From NCBI RefSeq assembly GCF_032854445.1, contig NC_088301.1, positions 9,670,281-9,734,280 of the forward strand: DNA of 64,000 nt, given 5' to 3'. The translations under genes and the position numbers were made by a program. Under the pieces are notes generated by a model, which was not told where the DNA came from, ran no database searches, and worked only from the letters and a program-made list of their open reading frames with translations. The stretch comes from Liolophura sinensis (taxonomy: Eukaryota > Mollusca > Polyplacophora > Chitonida > Chitonidae). Below are positions 46,113 through 58,694 of the stretch, in pieces; the stretch's first letter is position 1, and each line of letters starts with the position of its first letter.

Positions 46113-46602
46113 ATATTAAAACAATGCTAATGGACCGGATCTCGGGAACGCTTAGTCCACCGGCAGAATCCTAGTTTATGCAGGAATACAATACGAGCCA
46201 TTTGTTTGATTTTAGACAGTCAAAAATAATATAAATATTGTGAAAAATAAAATCCCAGTGTAATACATGTATGTAAGTGTTCTTTTATTTCAGTGTTTCT
46301 CTGCATGAAATGTTTACTTGTTGTTTTGTTACTTCTATATTGCAAGCAAAACATGTTAAAGTAGTAATCAAACAACAAAATATAGACGCCCAAACTACTT
46401 CACTCTGTGACTCACCTTTCAAAGAATGGCCTTGTTTGATTACAGGATTAGCCTAAGGCTAAGATTTGGCTATAGGTTTTGGTGCAACACTATACAGGGT
46501 AGATGACCCAGACAGTTCTAGAAGCCAGTATTGTTAACAAGTCGGAAGCAAAGGATGGCTTCGTCGCTCAATAGAACTCTTCTAACTATAGATAAAAAGA
46601 CT
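46113..46602. other. Unassigned stretch
   Basis: AT-rich and without an assignable feature. Confidence 0.35.
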
Positions 46603-46826
46603 TTTATTTATATCTTTATTTGATGGCTTTTTCCCACCGTACTCAAGGATATTTCCCTTATTCGACGGCGGAGCCAGCAGGTAAACCCATGACCATCCAC
46701 AAGTAGCTGGCAGATCTTCCCACGAGAGGAGAAGAAGCCAGGACTTGAACTCACAACGACTTTATTGGTAAGAGGCTTCTGGATCATTGCACCGCGCTGG
46801 CGTGCTAACACCTTCGGCAACGAAGC
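46603..46826 (-). mobile_element. SINE-A, near full length
   Basis: Reverse-oriented: 'accgtactcaaggatatttc', 'cccatgaccatccacaagta', 'ggacttgaactcacaacgac', 'gcgctggcgtgctaac'. The segment 'gggaggaaaccgggcagagc' is deleted. Confidence 0.88.
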
Positions 46827-48492
46827 AAGCCCACCCCCCTCCCCCATACCTCCAACTCTCAAAAAATCTTTTGGGCTGACTTGTCATGGGCGGTACTCTA
46901 GAGACACATTCATAGATTGCCATCTTTAAGGTTTAAGCGATATTTTTTAAAACACGGTGCATAATGAACATGTGTTACATGTTACAATTATGACTACGCT
47001 ACATCGGTGTGAATTGCTCTCATTTCCTGTTTTTATTTATTTTCATGTCTTGCCGTTGTTCTATGCCTTATTCAGTAATTTTTCTCTTAGCATCGGTGTT
47101 GTTTGATACTAAAATTTGGACGATAGAAACACCTGTGTAACAACCTAAATAGGATTTTTGTCTGTTAAAAACCAATGTTAATCAATTTATTGGTACACGA
47201 AACTGTCATGGGCCAAGCACACATCTCAGCGAAACTATAGAACACAAGTTATTTGTTTGTTTAATTTGTTTGTTTGCTTGGAAGTTTAACACCGCTTTAG
47301 GGCGTTAAACGTCAATCAAATAAATAACTAAAACCGTTCGCCGTCCTTAAGCGGTTATTTTACATAACAGCCTTGCTCAACACCATTTAACAACGCAACA
47401 ATGACTGGATAGACAAAATAGATTGAAGTTTGCGGGGTGTTAGCTTTCCTAATAAATGTTACCGCCGATTTCTCTTTTCGCGAGTGGCTGTTTTCCACGC
47501 AATAAAACATCAAATATATATAGACCACAGGATTATTTCCAGTAAACAAAGGCTTTCCGGCTCATTTCTTCATCTGCAATGGGTGAGAACCCTTAATAAT
47601 GAATTGACAGTTATTTCCCTCACATGCATTACATTCCCTCGAGATCAGGTTTAGAGGCAAATTGCACTCAATTCCATACGCTCATCTCATCGTTTTACCG
47701 ATCCAAGGCTATCCAAGATTAATGGGACATACTAATGCTTGGTTACCTTGCATTTGGTCATTTAACGCTTGATTGTATGTTGCTAAAATTCGAATATGGT
47801 TCACGACAAACAGGCCAATGTGCCCCTGTCTCGCTTGGCGTTATTTATCCATCATGTAAACACTCATTTACAAACAATGCAAACACTTTTTCTATCCTAT
47901 CATCGTTATCGTCAAAATCAATCCTTTGTTCAGACGTAGACATAGTTTGATGGTAGTTCGATAAAATGTAATATTTATGTAGATAACTACAAGGCAATAT
48001 CCGAACGAATTGTGACCTTGTAATACCTCCTACTTAGGCACTTATAAATATTCAGCCGTGAGCTGGGTATCGAGGTTGTTTGATACTAATGATGAATACA
48101 CTTACGTTTGAGAGCATGGTGTAAACTGTCTGTAAAATACTGTCAAATAAACTAAAAGATTTATAAAATCGCTCAAAAAGTTGTTGTCATTTTAAATACA
48201 TTTACCTTGTCGTAAAAAATATAATTCTTGCTGGCCTCATAATAAGTACATGTATTCACTGGCCACCATCAGACATGAACAGAATATCTAACCTTTGCTA
48301 CTCGGTTCCTTACAAGAGCACATTTGTGGAAGGAAAGCTATTCATGGGCAAGCAGTTAAAGGCCACCGCCTATGGTTGTCTTTAACATGGTGAGGTTCAC
48401 TCCCGATCTTGATTCCCTTGCTCTCAGGGTTCTGAGACTTTGATGGCTTTAAGTGAAAAAAAAACTGCCATGAAAACGGACTCTAAAGGATT
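46827..48492. other. Mostly unassigned, with a SINE-A tail scrap
   Basis: A SINE-A tail-like piece, 'gggcgttaaacgtcaatcaa', lies at about 47302-47332 on the plus strand. The rest shows no gene; open frames are at most 74 codons. Confidence 0.4.
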
Positions 48493-48506
48493 TCTTGTAC
48501 CACTGA

Positions 48507-48870
48507 CTGGCCCGGATAGCACAGTTGGTAGAGCGTCCGCTTCGGGACCGGTAGATCCAGGATCAATCCTTGGTCGAGTCACACCTAAGACTTTAAAAGA
48601 GGAAGTTGTAACTTCCTCGCTTGGCGTTCAGCATGAAGGGGATAGTGCAACGACTGGTTGACCCGTATCAGTATAATGGCTCGGGCGGGGCGGCTTACTT
48701 GCCTTCGGTAAGTCGTCTCAGTGATGCAGCACTAAATAAAAGAGCGGTGGAAATCCGTCCTGTAACAAGGAGGCACATTACACGTGCATGCACCCTAATG
48801 ATTCCTTCGTCGTCATATGACTGAAAAATTGTTGAGTACGACGTTAAACCCCAAGCACTCACTCACTCAC
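48507..48870 (+). mobile_element. SINE-B, full length with perfect target-site duplication
   Basis: Complete: the tRNA-like head (box A-like 'agcacagttggtagagcg', box B-like 'ttggtcgagtcac'), the body, and the 3' end 'gagtacgacgttaaacccca' with the (ACTC)n tail. The 14-bp duplication 'tcttgtaccactga' is perfect (48493-48506 and 48871-48884). An intact duplication plus full length marks this as the youngest insertion seen here. Confidence 0.97.
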
Positions 48871-49409
48871 TCTTGTACCACTGAGTTGCAAAAAGTGGTT
48901 AAAGTTCGACAAGCCCAAGAAGTTAATAGTCTTGATAGGATTGATATCGTGGGCAACAAAGCTCGATGTCATATGAAAACACAATCCCTCAATATAGGAG
49001 TTGCGGACATTTTTTAAAAAAAATTTGCATGATGAAGCAATGTGTCCTCTTGGATGATGTAATGTTAAAGAATCATAACGTCTTAGGCTAGAGGGCAATT
49101 GTGCTCCATGGCTAAACTTATAAACCCTGCAAATGTATTGTTGATGGCAGTATTCTCTGATTAATTTCCAAGGATAAATCTTCGAAAAGCAATGTTTTCG
49201 AAAAGCAATAATTCATGGATAACAGAGAAGTGTTTTATTATTATTATTATTTACGACTGTAGGGTGCTGAACCATAAAACTATGGCAAGAGATGACAAAT
49301 TTAGATCATGCAAAGCAGTAGCGATAGTATTTCCTGTCAATGAGAAGAGATTCCACCACTTCCATAGCACGGCACATTGATAGCCTAGTGACCCTTTGAG
49401 TCTCATTAA

Positions 49410-49600
49410 TACGGACTAATGTCACGTACCACTCAATCATTATTTGTAAATGGAGAGTAGTCTGGGGACATTTCATCCACAGCTCCACCATCAGAAAGTC
49501 ATCAGAATGCCATTCGACACACAGGGTCAAGGAAACTCAGGTTAAGCATCGCGAAACCGGAATAGCCTACGAACGATATTAACGTGCTTTATAAATTGTC
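49410..49600 (-). repeat. Duplicated block I, copy 1
   Basis: Aligns directly with 50600-50775: 'acatttcatccaca', 'ccaccatcag', 'aggtcaa'-type sequence, 'ggaatagccta' and 'tttataaattgtctgt' in the same order. The minus-strand frame that is open in copy 2 is interrupted here by stops and shifts. Confidence 0.75.
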
Positions 49601-49956
49601 TGTAAAAATGCGAGGTAATCTTTTGATTTCGGTGAGGATTGGACTTGTGTTTTTGGGTGTGTGCTCTTAAAAGTTTATTTTCCTGGAGACGGGAATGACA
49701 GAGTAATGTCACGTCGACGATGATAATGGGTGTTCCTACAAGTTTCTAAGATATGTAACATGACTTTGTTCATTTCTCGCGTTCGTGTTTGTGATTGTTC
49801 AGTGAGAACAGTCAGTGTTATTTTATGCCAAACATAGGTGTATCTTTCTTTGTCTTTTTATAAGATATCATATCTTTTCCATATGAAGAATTTTGTCTTC
49901 ATTATACTAATACAACTGCATCCTCGTTAAAGATTAAACATTTTAATACAATTTTA

Positions 49957-50214
49957 GGGTGCCTCCGTGGCTCAGTCGGTTAGCGCGATAGCGCAGCGTA
50001 ATGACCCAGGAGCCTCTCACCAATGCGGTCGTTGTGAGCTCAACTCCAACTCATGCTGACTTCCTCTCCGGCCGTAAGTGGGAAGGCCTTGCAGCAACCT
50101 GTGGATGGTCGTGGGTTTCCCCTGTTTCCTCCCACCATAATGCTGGACGCAGTCGTATAAGTCAAATATTCTTGAGGACGGCGTAAAACACCAATCAAAT
50201 AAATAAATAAATAC
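49957..50214 (+). mobile_element. SINE-A, full length with target-site duplication
   Basis: The head 'gcctccgtggctcagtcggt' and the box B-like 'gtgagctcaactcc' are followed by a full body and 'gacggcgtaaaacaccaatc' with an (AATA)n tail. Flanks 'atacaatttta' at 49946-49956 and 50215-50225 are a perfect 11-bp duplication. The motif 'cgggctctgcc' is deleted in this copy. Confidence 0.96.
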
Positions 50215-50594
50215 ATACAATTTTAATTACCAACAACAGGTAAAAGTCATTAGTTGAATGAACGGGATATACACAGTGTACTAAAAATTTAAAATTATTT
50301 TAACAATGAAAACTTACAATAAGTGTAAGAAGGAAAAACTAATGTAAGTTTGACGATGAAAAGCTAACCTGTACTTTGTCCGGATTTCAGTATTCATTGA
50401 TGCGAAAGTCATTTTGGCGATACACTCTGCAAACAGTTTTTAACACAGGTAAGGAACATCAGTTTTATCTAGAGCAGAGAAACGACGACAGTCTTCCTTA
50501 CAACGCATATTCCATCATTTCTAAAATATGGTACACGAATAGCCTGGGGTTGTTTTGACTATTTTTAAACTGATCGTCACCCTGTATCTCCTTA

Positions 50595-50786
50595 TTACGG
50601 GCTAATATCAATGATTTCAAATGAAAGAGAATCTTCTGGGAACACTTCATCCACAATTTCCACCATCAGTAATAACACGCTGGTGAACCCAAACACAAGG
50701 TCAAAGACACTCGCCTTGTGTATCGCAAAAGAGGAATAGCCTAAGGACGAAACAATTGACTTTATAAATTGTCTGTCAAAGTCCAA
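50595..50786 (-). repeat. Duplicated block I, copy 2, with exon-like open frame
   Basis: A 63-codon minus-strand frame encodes a hydrophobic segment (VFDLVFGFTSVLLLMVEIVD) followed by acidic residues (EVFPEDSLSF). The DNA is duplicated at 49.4-49.6 kb, where the frame is broken. This could be an exon with a pseudogene copy, or part of an untyped repeat. It lies immediately downstream, in minus-strand sense, of a family D copy. Confidence 0.5.
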
Positions 50787-50804
50787 GCAGGCTTTAGAAA
50801 TCTA

Positions 50805-50930
50805 AGGTCAATATAAAAGACTACAGCATTAAGAAAACCATGGGCGCGACGAAAGTGTGGTCTTTGGCAAACAGTCACACGTAATCGATGAAGTCGACAT
50901 TCGTATATCACGTATGAACCGTTAATGATC
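50805..50930 (-). repeat. Family D dispersed repeat, copy 6
   Basis: Minus strand: 'gacttcatcgattacgtgtg', 'actgtttgcc', 'atggttttcttaatgctgta' and 'gtcttttatattgacc' match the 3' half of the copy at 45.8 kb. The 5' half is weakly conserved. Confidence 0.65.
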
Positions 50931-50945
50931 GCTTTAAGTAGATAA

Positions 50946-52442
50946 TTGATACGCGTTTACATGTTTATCGGTTTTTTTTACACTGAATGTAATCACAGCC
51001 ATGCGTTATGTACTATTTGTGTTACAATATATATATATTTTTTTTACAAATACCAGTACGCGTTCGTGAACTGTAACAGAAATATACTTCAAATCGAAAC
51101 ACTTATTTTCAGCGTGACTGGCGTCTATGGAACCTATCACCAGAGGTCTTGAAGGCTTTGTCCACATTTGGCAACAAGAGTGTGTTTTCTAACTGTAGAA
51201 CTCAAGATATTTAAAGTGAAGAGTAAATAAATATGACACATGCATTCAGATAAGATCTAAGGTCTACAAGGCCAGGCATGTTGGCGCCATATTCAGGACA
51301 GGTATACAGGTACACTACATGTGTCGAAAATTGAATTATTCCTTCTTTCGTGGCTAGAGCGGAGACCTTGGTCTAGCTTGATTAGCTATATGTTGAGTGA
51401 AAATTTAAGCCGCAGTATATGCGAAAGTTAAATTCCACGTCTCCTATGTTAAACCCTTGCTAGGGACGTGCATGTAGGAGGCTATAAGGCATTTGAAGGC
51501 GTTTATCTGTGGAGTGTGTATGGTAACTGGGGTCAGTTTTTTGAAGAAACACATTTTTCCATATCAATAAACTCGCTTAAATCTGATTCTACGAACACAA
51601 ACATTTCTGAACTGGATTAAATCGACCTTGACCACATGGTCGTGCGAACACACGTGTTTTCTCAGCTGGTTTTGATTTAAACCGGTTTAGATTTGATCAC
51701 CTCATATACACTGGCCGAATTTTGCGAAAGTCTCGAATTGCTTCCTTTTCAAAGATTCAATAGGGTTATGTCCACATTATTTTAATTAAAGGAATACGTT
51801 TTTGCTCATCTGTACTCCAAAATGTATGTGGAAATTATGGGTAAGCACAGTATGATCGTTTCCCACTGATTCTATCTTGGCAGACTCATGCTAATATTAC
51901 ACTTTCGATCGTTTCCTGTAGCTCGCATTATCTAACATTTTGCTGGATTGATAAAAAAACATGAGAATACCTAAGGTAATTTCTTTGCTCTTCGACATAT
52001 ATACCTCTGGGGTCGTGCAGATATGATCAAAGACTCTCTGTAGAGATCGTTATTAAAGCTTAGCTGATTCTAATGTTATCTGAAGCGTAAGGATTCAGCA
52101 AAACATGGTGAGACTTCAAAACGACAGATACAGGTATACGCGAGTGTTGGGTACATCGTGTTACTTATTATGGATATATTTTATTATCATCGGTATGGGT
52201 CACCGATGGCGTTTTCGCCCCCGAGATAGACGCGCATTTGTTAGACTTTTCATTACTCTGCTATAGGTTCCATTGTGTACGACCGCCGTGAGAAAGCATC
52301 TCTTAAAGCGAGTCTCAAAACCTGAATAATCGCAAGGTTATATCACAGCCGCTAAGTCGGAGCTGTAAGGGCTGTCGTGATATAGTAATAAGAATAAACA
52401 AAGCTCAACGGCATGACATCACCACACTAGTTTAGACAACAA
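50946..52442. other. Unassigned stretch
   Basis: No gene or repeat could be assigned. There is a short (TA)n tract near 51030. Confidence 0.35.
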
Positions 52443-52633
52443 TCCTATGACACGCAATATAAATAATAAATAGAATATTGCACAATAAAGATTGAATATC
52501 ATACATATTTTCCGAATGAGGTGTGGAAGCGTTTCATATGTTATAATTTCCATATTTCATGAGAAACATATTTGTGGTATCCATCCTTCAATGTGCAATA
52601 TTCTATTTATTATTTATATTGCGTAGCATAGGA
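52443..52633. mobile_element. 191-bp MITE with near-perfect 43-bp TIRs
   Basis: The left arm 52443-52486 ('cacgcaatataaataataaa', 'tagaatattgcaca') is the reverse complement of the right arm 52591-52633 with about two mismatches. The spacer is about 104 bp and non-coding. The near identity of the arms indicates a recent insertion or continued gene conversion between arms. Confidence 0.92.
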
Positions 52634-53419
52634 ATGTTAAAGCTGACTGAACTTGCGTTATAAATGTCAGCTAGTTGAGCACAAATTGGAGCGTCATAAA
52701 GAACAAAATGTTTTTTTTTTCTTTTTAGTTGTTAGATATTAAAATGTAATGACACAGTTAATATCTAACATGTGAAAAGACACGTTTTATCAGTGATAAA
52801 AAGAATAAATTAAAATGATAAAAAAAGAAATAAAATAAGAAAAAAAATAATAATCCGCACGATTTCAACAGGTGTCCTACTAGGATAACGTGGGCCCCTA
52901 ACAATAACAATGATAATTCATTGTTTCAGACACAAAGGTTCATATCGGTTACATTATGGACAAGGTGTAGGCAGCTGCCTATAGTGATAGGTATTCTACA
53001 AGTTAATATAGTTATATATAGCCAAATACAAACTGACAATCAAGAATGACTAAAACACATAGCGGAAGCGAGATTTCCAGTAAACAAGCAAACTGTGAGG
53101 AAGCGATGTGTGTGTTTCTTATAGATTAAACTATAGATTTTCCAAACGGGTTTCACGTTTTATCTTTCAGATCCTGGTGAATATGTCAATGGATGTGTGT
53201 TCATTTGAAGCACATGTACAACCGGATAACTAACATTAATTAATTGCAGGATCCATTAATGCTCTCACACACGTTTTGTCGTGATCCTTTGTATACACGA
53301 TGTATGTACCTCGTGCTGCGTGGTAAGATTAACCGATCGCCGTTTCAGGGAAAGATGAAGGATGACATATCTCCTTTAGCCATGGACACAGAACTGTGAT
53401 AACTGGTCTTCTCCAGGAG
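52634..53419. other. Unassigned, with A-rich low-complexity tract
   Basis: An A-rich stretch of decayed 'aaaataa' words lies at 52790-52855. Nothing else is assignable. Confidence 0.4.
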
Positions 53420-53670
53420 CAGGTCGTGACCGAGTGGCTATAAGATACCATTCATTCACAGTAGGGCACATGTTGATAGTTCAGACCCTAGCTTTGACGG
53501 GTAATTTGAAGACTCTTCGGCCCTTACTGCTTCTGGTTCCTTGCTTTGCGAGCATTTGTCTTGCACTAATATGGTGCACACACCTGCACGTTACACGTAG
53601 GAAAGTAACTTGCCAAAGGGCGATAGTTTACTCCAGTCCTTCTGATTTTCTTTAAAAACACACAGATGGG
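53420..53670 (+). mobile_element. SINE-C candidate with leucine/serine-tRNA-like head
   Basis: 'gtgaccgagtggctataaga' resembles a class II tRNA box A region, and 'tgatagttcagaccc', about 45 bp later, resembles box B. Downstream, 'ggaaagtaacttgccaaagg', 'tagtttactccag' and 'tctgattttctttaaa' have the layout of a SINE body with an A-rich end. It is the only copy in the window, so the class cannot be confirmed by comparison here. Confidence 0.55.
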
Positions 53671-54250
53671 GGTAAGGGCTCAACATACCAGTGCTCAATA
53701 GACCAATTAGGGTATCAGGTGATTAGGATAGGCACTACTCCAACCAAACACTCACTAGTACCAGATGGCTGAACTTCAGCAGCTGTTAAACGACAGTTAA
53801 CGTGCACAATTTCAATCATTGTAACCGAGAAGACCAGAAGAAAGGCTTTGCGAAAAACAAGAGGTAAACAGAACAGTAGAGACATTTATAGTATTAAAGG
53901 TGAAGAAAACATAAAAATGACATAAAGCTCAGATGAAAGAGTGCGAAAAGGTATTCCTAAATGTGGTCTTCAATACTTTTTTCGATTTTTCCTTAAAGAG
54001 AAAAAGACACTTGAAAATAATTTTTGCGAGGTGGGTATTTGGGATCACCTTTTGGTATTTATAATCTTTGTTTAATAATGTCCTAAACGAGGACGTAACA
54101 CAGGTTTAATAAATATTTTTGCACTAGAATTTGTTCTTTTTCAGGTAACAAATGTATTAAACACATACAAATACATTAAATGTATTTGGCACATGTTTCT
54201 TTTAACCTTCTTACGTCAGTGTATGTCGTCATATAATTTAATCTAATCAG
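53671..54250. other. Unassigned stretch
   Basis: No assignable gene or repeat. Confidence 0.35.
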
Positions 54251-54720
54251 CTAGGTGAAGTTAGCACAACAATACTCTAAATCGGTGTGTAGAGAAATAT
54301 CAAGTATTCAATGGCTTAACACCATGGCGTGTGATGTAATTTGACTCGGTGAAGTTAGCACAACAATACTCTAAATCGGTGTGTAGAGAAAAATCAAGCA
54401 TTCAATGCCTTAACACCATGGCGTGTGATGTAATATGACTCGGTGAGTTGGCACAACAATACTCTAAATCAGTGTGTAGAGAAATATCAAGCATTCAATG
54501 GCTTAACACCATGGTGTGTGATGTAATATGACTCGGTGAGTTGGCACAACAATACTCTAAATCGGTGTGTAGAGAAAAATCAAGTATTCACTGGCTTAAC
54601 ACCATGGCGTGTGATGTAATATGACTCGGTGAAGTTAGCTCAACAATACTCTAAATCAGTGTGTAGAGAAATATCAAGTATTCACTGGCTAAACACCATG
54701 GTGTGTGATGTAATATGACA
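54251..54720. repeat. 93-94-bp tandem repeat, 5 copies
   Basis: Units start at about 54251, 54345, 54439, 54532 and 54625, marked by 'gtt[ag]gcacaac' or a variant. Each unit carries 'aatactctaaatc', 'gtgtgtagagaaa', 'ttaacaccatgg' and 'gtgtgatgtaatatgac'. Two middle copies share a one-base deletion (gagttgg for gaagttag), consistent with recent duplication of one variant. No frame crosses it. Confidence 0.95.
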
Positions 54721-55533
54721 TGAAATATAACATGTTCATACATGTACATACCGAAAATAGGGTCCGGAATGTACTGAGAAGAGAAATACTTGAAACAGTA
54801 GAAGTATTTCTAAAACCACATTCATGTCTGAGTGACAGCGGTATGTGGTGATGACGATGGATTGTTCAATATTTAAGCAGCTCATTGCTGTTATCACACC
54901 GACAACCGAAACTTATTATTAATGTGACTATTTTAAGTTTCCTTTATACTTCCACTTGTCACAGTAATTTTTTTTTTGACACAAACGAACCTTTATAGGG
55001 AATGTCTTTTTCATTACATTGTATACAAGTGTCTTTTTCTCTTTAAGGAAAATTGTACACTGATTTAGTTTTATTAAGCCAGTGGATACATAGCTGTATT
55101 CCCACAAGGTACCGGAACTTGCAAAGACCATGAAAAATGAAACTGAACTTTAGGGAGCTCTGTACAACGGCTAAATTTATTAAATGGAGGTAAGAACATA
55201 ACACAAAGCATCACGGGATTCATACTGGTATTCACAATGCCTACAGACATCTAACTCTAGCTGCCGAACGGTTGACCTATGCATGCATGGTGCCTTCAGT
55301 CTAGGTGCATATGCATCAAACATCGTTAATACAGGCATGCGGAGGTAAGTTGGGGCTCAAAATGGTTCTGAAGGTGAATCCACTGCGATGGCCATAAACA
55401 AAGAACATAAGACAGAACAAAAAAACACATATGCGAAACCTTTCGATGGATTTGGCAGACCAGTATTATATACATATTTCCAAATATTAAACTTCTTGCC
55501 TTGGCAGTTGGAGACTACCTCTTGTCATAAGTA
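54721..55533. other. Unassigned stretch
   Basis: No assignable gene or repeat. Confidence 0.35.
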
Positions 55534-55703
55534 CAGGGGACCTTTGTGCCCGAGTGCTTAGCACCAATGGTGTGGCTGTGAGTCATAGTCCATCCCAGGC
55601 TGGCTATAAGTCGTACGTGGGAAAAGTCTGCCAGCAGCCTGTGGATAGTCGTAGGTTCAACCCGGGTTCTGCCTGATGTCCTCACACCATAATGTTGGCA
55701 GCC
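55534..55703 (+). mobile_element. SINE-A 5' part, diverged
   Basis: 'gacctttgtgcccgagtgct', 'gtgtggctgtgagtcatagt', 'gtctgccagcagcctgtgga' and 'tcctcacaccataatgttgg' follow the SINE-A order. The 3' tail is missing. Confidence 0.8.
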
Positions 55704-56140
55704 AATTTTCCCCATTTCATCTTGATTATTTTCTGATTATGGTTGAGGAAAGCCTGCCCTTTCTTTTTACGGCCTGAGTGAACAATTACTTGTGGAATCT
55801 TCATCTGTTCCGGTAAAGTGTAAAAAAAAAAAACTGTCAAAATAAAAAAGGATCGTTCTAAATCGCTGTATATAAGTAGAATTCCTGACATGTATGATGA
55901 AATTTTCATTATGAACATCGATTAAGTGTATCTTCAATGTCATCATCAAAATATTTTCATCACAACATCGGAATTAATTGAGAAAGAACAACCTATTTGT
56001 AGAAATTTTTACTTGTGACATTGCAGCAAGTACTGAGGAAAAAGCTTTTGGTTATTCCCTCCATGTGATGTAGAAAATCTTCCTAAGATAGACAAAAAAA
56101 TTCTGAAGTTTTAGAACAACACAATACAGACGGCCGTTGA

Positions 56141-57620
56141 TCAAGCTCCGACTTGGTATAGCCAAACAAACTGTAAAGGCTGACTGACATGACAACTCCC
56201 CTTGTGGAGCACATCTGCATATTTAGATTTATGTGCTTTTGGCGTGTTGCAATCCTCTAAACAAAAATATGTTGCTGAAGTCTTCAGAGGTGGTCGGAGC
56301 AGTCGGAGCAAAAAACTATCCTCCAAGCACTGATCCATTTTAATCTCATCGAATAAACAGAAAAAGACTGGATAGAAAACTGAATTACACACCCGTCTTA
56401 TTGTAACATAAGAAGGGTATTGTGGCCGTAGCATTCACATAAGCCCGAGCCATCGGTTAATATCATCTCTGAAATCTATTTTTGGAATTCTAAACCAGAA
56501 GACACTTGAATAAGTTCATTATATAGTTGAACAAATTATGCAAATAATACAACTGACAACAATATACAAAACAATACAAAGAACTACAAAAATATATCGT
56601 GTGTTTCTGATGACAGCGTCCAAATGGAATATTCCGGCTTCCAAATGCGAGTTAGTAGAAATTCCCCAATCGAAGGATGACAGTCCGATAAGTGACAAGC
56701 TGTAGTGGGCACTGCACGCTGACGATGGTTGATCACCAACTGCCTGTGAAGGTGTAACTTCTCGGGGCGGAGGGGTTGACAGTAGCGTCCTTGATCCCGA
56801 TCTGGTTTCACTCCTCGGAAATATACACAAAGTCACTTTCAGGGTAAACTGGGATGAAATGTACGTAATCGCACAAAGAGAAAATGAGCGGTACAATCTC
56901 CAAAATAATGTCTCAAAAATTAGCAAGTGGCGAAACACAAGCTCTCAAAGTGCTACGTACATGTACAGAAAATGGAATACAAATGACTAATATCGAATTG
57001 CGTGAAAACAATACCTCCAAACCCGGTAAAATCCTTCACAGTGGATAATAGTAGATATGATTGCTCTCAAGTGGGCATGAGTAAATGATTGCGAGCTACA
57101 CAACTCCGTTGCTCATATTTATAAACTAATGTAAAGAAAATTCTAGATGGTTTGATCGTAAATATGTTCACAACACCGATACATATTTCCAGAATGTGTA
57201 CTCTATGTTCAAAGACACGAAACTCATAAACACCGAAACACCGAGAAGGCACGACTGAATTACAGCTATAACGTACACAGAGGAGAAAATGTGGATCAGA
57301 CACTGATCAGTTAGCTCAAGAACAAATAAAAAAATATAATACAATGTTTAAAGACGGGATTCGTAACATTACATATCACTTCATCCATTCAAAATAAGAA
57401 AGCCTAGGATATTGACCGATTGTTGTTTATAGCTTTGGAGAACAGGTCGATCTCTGAAAACTTTACGTAGTATTAGTATGCCGGTCGTTATTTGATTGTA
57501 GGCTACAGATGTCTCGAGCGCTCGGATTTTCCTTATTATTATAGTAGTGAATTTTTCATCTTCAAAAATATATATCCCCAGACTTTCGCGTGGTAGCATA
57601 TCATACCACCACATGTAGCT
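56141..57620 (-). other. Region of several minus-strand open frames, no gene supported
   Basis: Frames of 97, 139, 78 and 77 codons lie at 56141, 56519, 57067 and 57381 on the minus strand. The 139-codon frame is hydrophobic at both ends and overlaps a 75-codon frame in another phase. None shows a recognisable family or convincing splice partner. The clustering on one strand is the only hint of a diverged gene. Confidence 0.15.
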
Positions 57621-58694
57621 TGCACTTTTCTCTACAACATATAAAAAATCAACTTGGCCTGACCACCATTAGTTGAGCTGCGGTTGCTGGAAGTGAAGTC
57701 ATAACATTTTGTACCTTGGTAACCTCCAGGGGTGGAGTGTAGTAATACTGGGCAAAAAGTTTTATGTCCTATTCAAAACAGACAAAATTCTGATATATTT
57801 TAACTACGTGCAAATATAGCAGCACAGAATTTAATAGTGCCTATAAAAGAGCCTATAATATCCATGTAGCAGTCTTCTCCATTCAGAGTTTCTTCACTCT
57901 TCATATCGGAGGCAAAACTTGGACTCAGTTGCCCGAATTGCGCTTGTAAAACCTGTAAGAGGAGAAAGCTCTTTAATTTTTCCTCAGTATTATCTTTATA
58001 TTATGCTGGCACTTGAATCAAAATATTACATGGCTCAGGGAAAAATCAAAATTTCAGGGCTGTAGGTAGGCGCCAACCCAGGTTGATACTCGAAGTATCT
58101 GGAAAATGATTCTTTGTGGAGAAGGGGGTTTAAATTTTTTTGCTGTAAGAATAAAGTCCGCGGGAATGACAATTTACCCTGCCTTTCCTTAAAATGCAAC
58201 ATTTGTTTTCATTAGAAACCAAAATTTGACCAACTCTCCTCAGATCCACTGAAGTTATTTAAGAATTGCTAGCCAAATTCCAATTTGATCCTGTGCGAAA
58301 TGAATTTGTCCAAAAACTGACCATTTTTTTTACTATCACTGCACAAAGACAACACATTTAACCAAATTTCATTAAACATAGGAAGCAGAACAACTTTCAT
58401 ATCTATTTTCAATGATACCATTAGCATATTTAATGTTTTTTGTCAGTCACTTTCCGTGCAACATAATGTAAATGCGTAATTGTGGATATGTCTCGTATGT
58501 ATAGGTTTCAGAATATTGAGATATGAACAACTTGCTACCCCCATCTGCATACATTCTAAAACCGTTCTTGTCAAATAAATACAATGTTACAATTACCTGT
58601 ATAAATGGGAGATTGATTTGGGGGTGGGGTGGGGGTGGTGGCAGCGTATTTGCTTGTCTCCGGAAAGCTTGACCCAGACCAAGACTGATGATTA

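Noticed and set aside
56519-56938. 139-codon minus-strand gene
   Set aside because: No recognisable domain, overlapping alternative frame, and a length close to chance for a 64-kb window.
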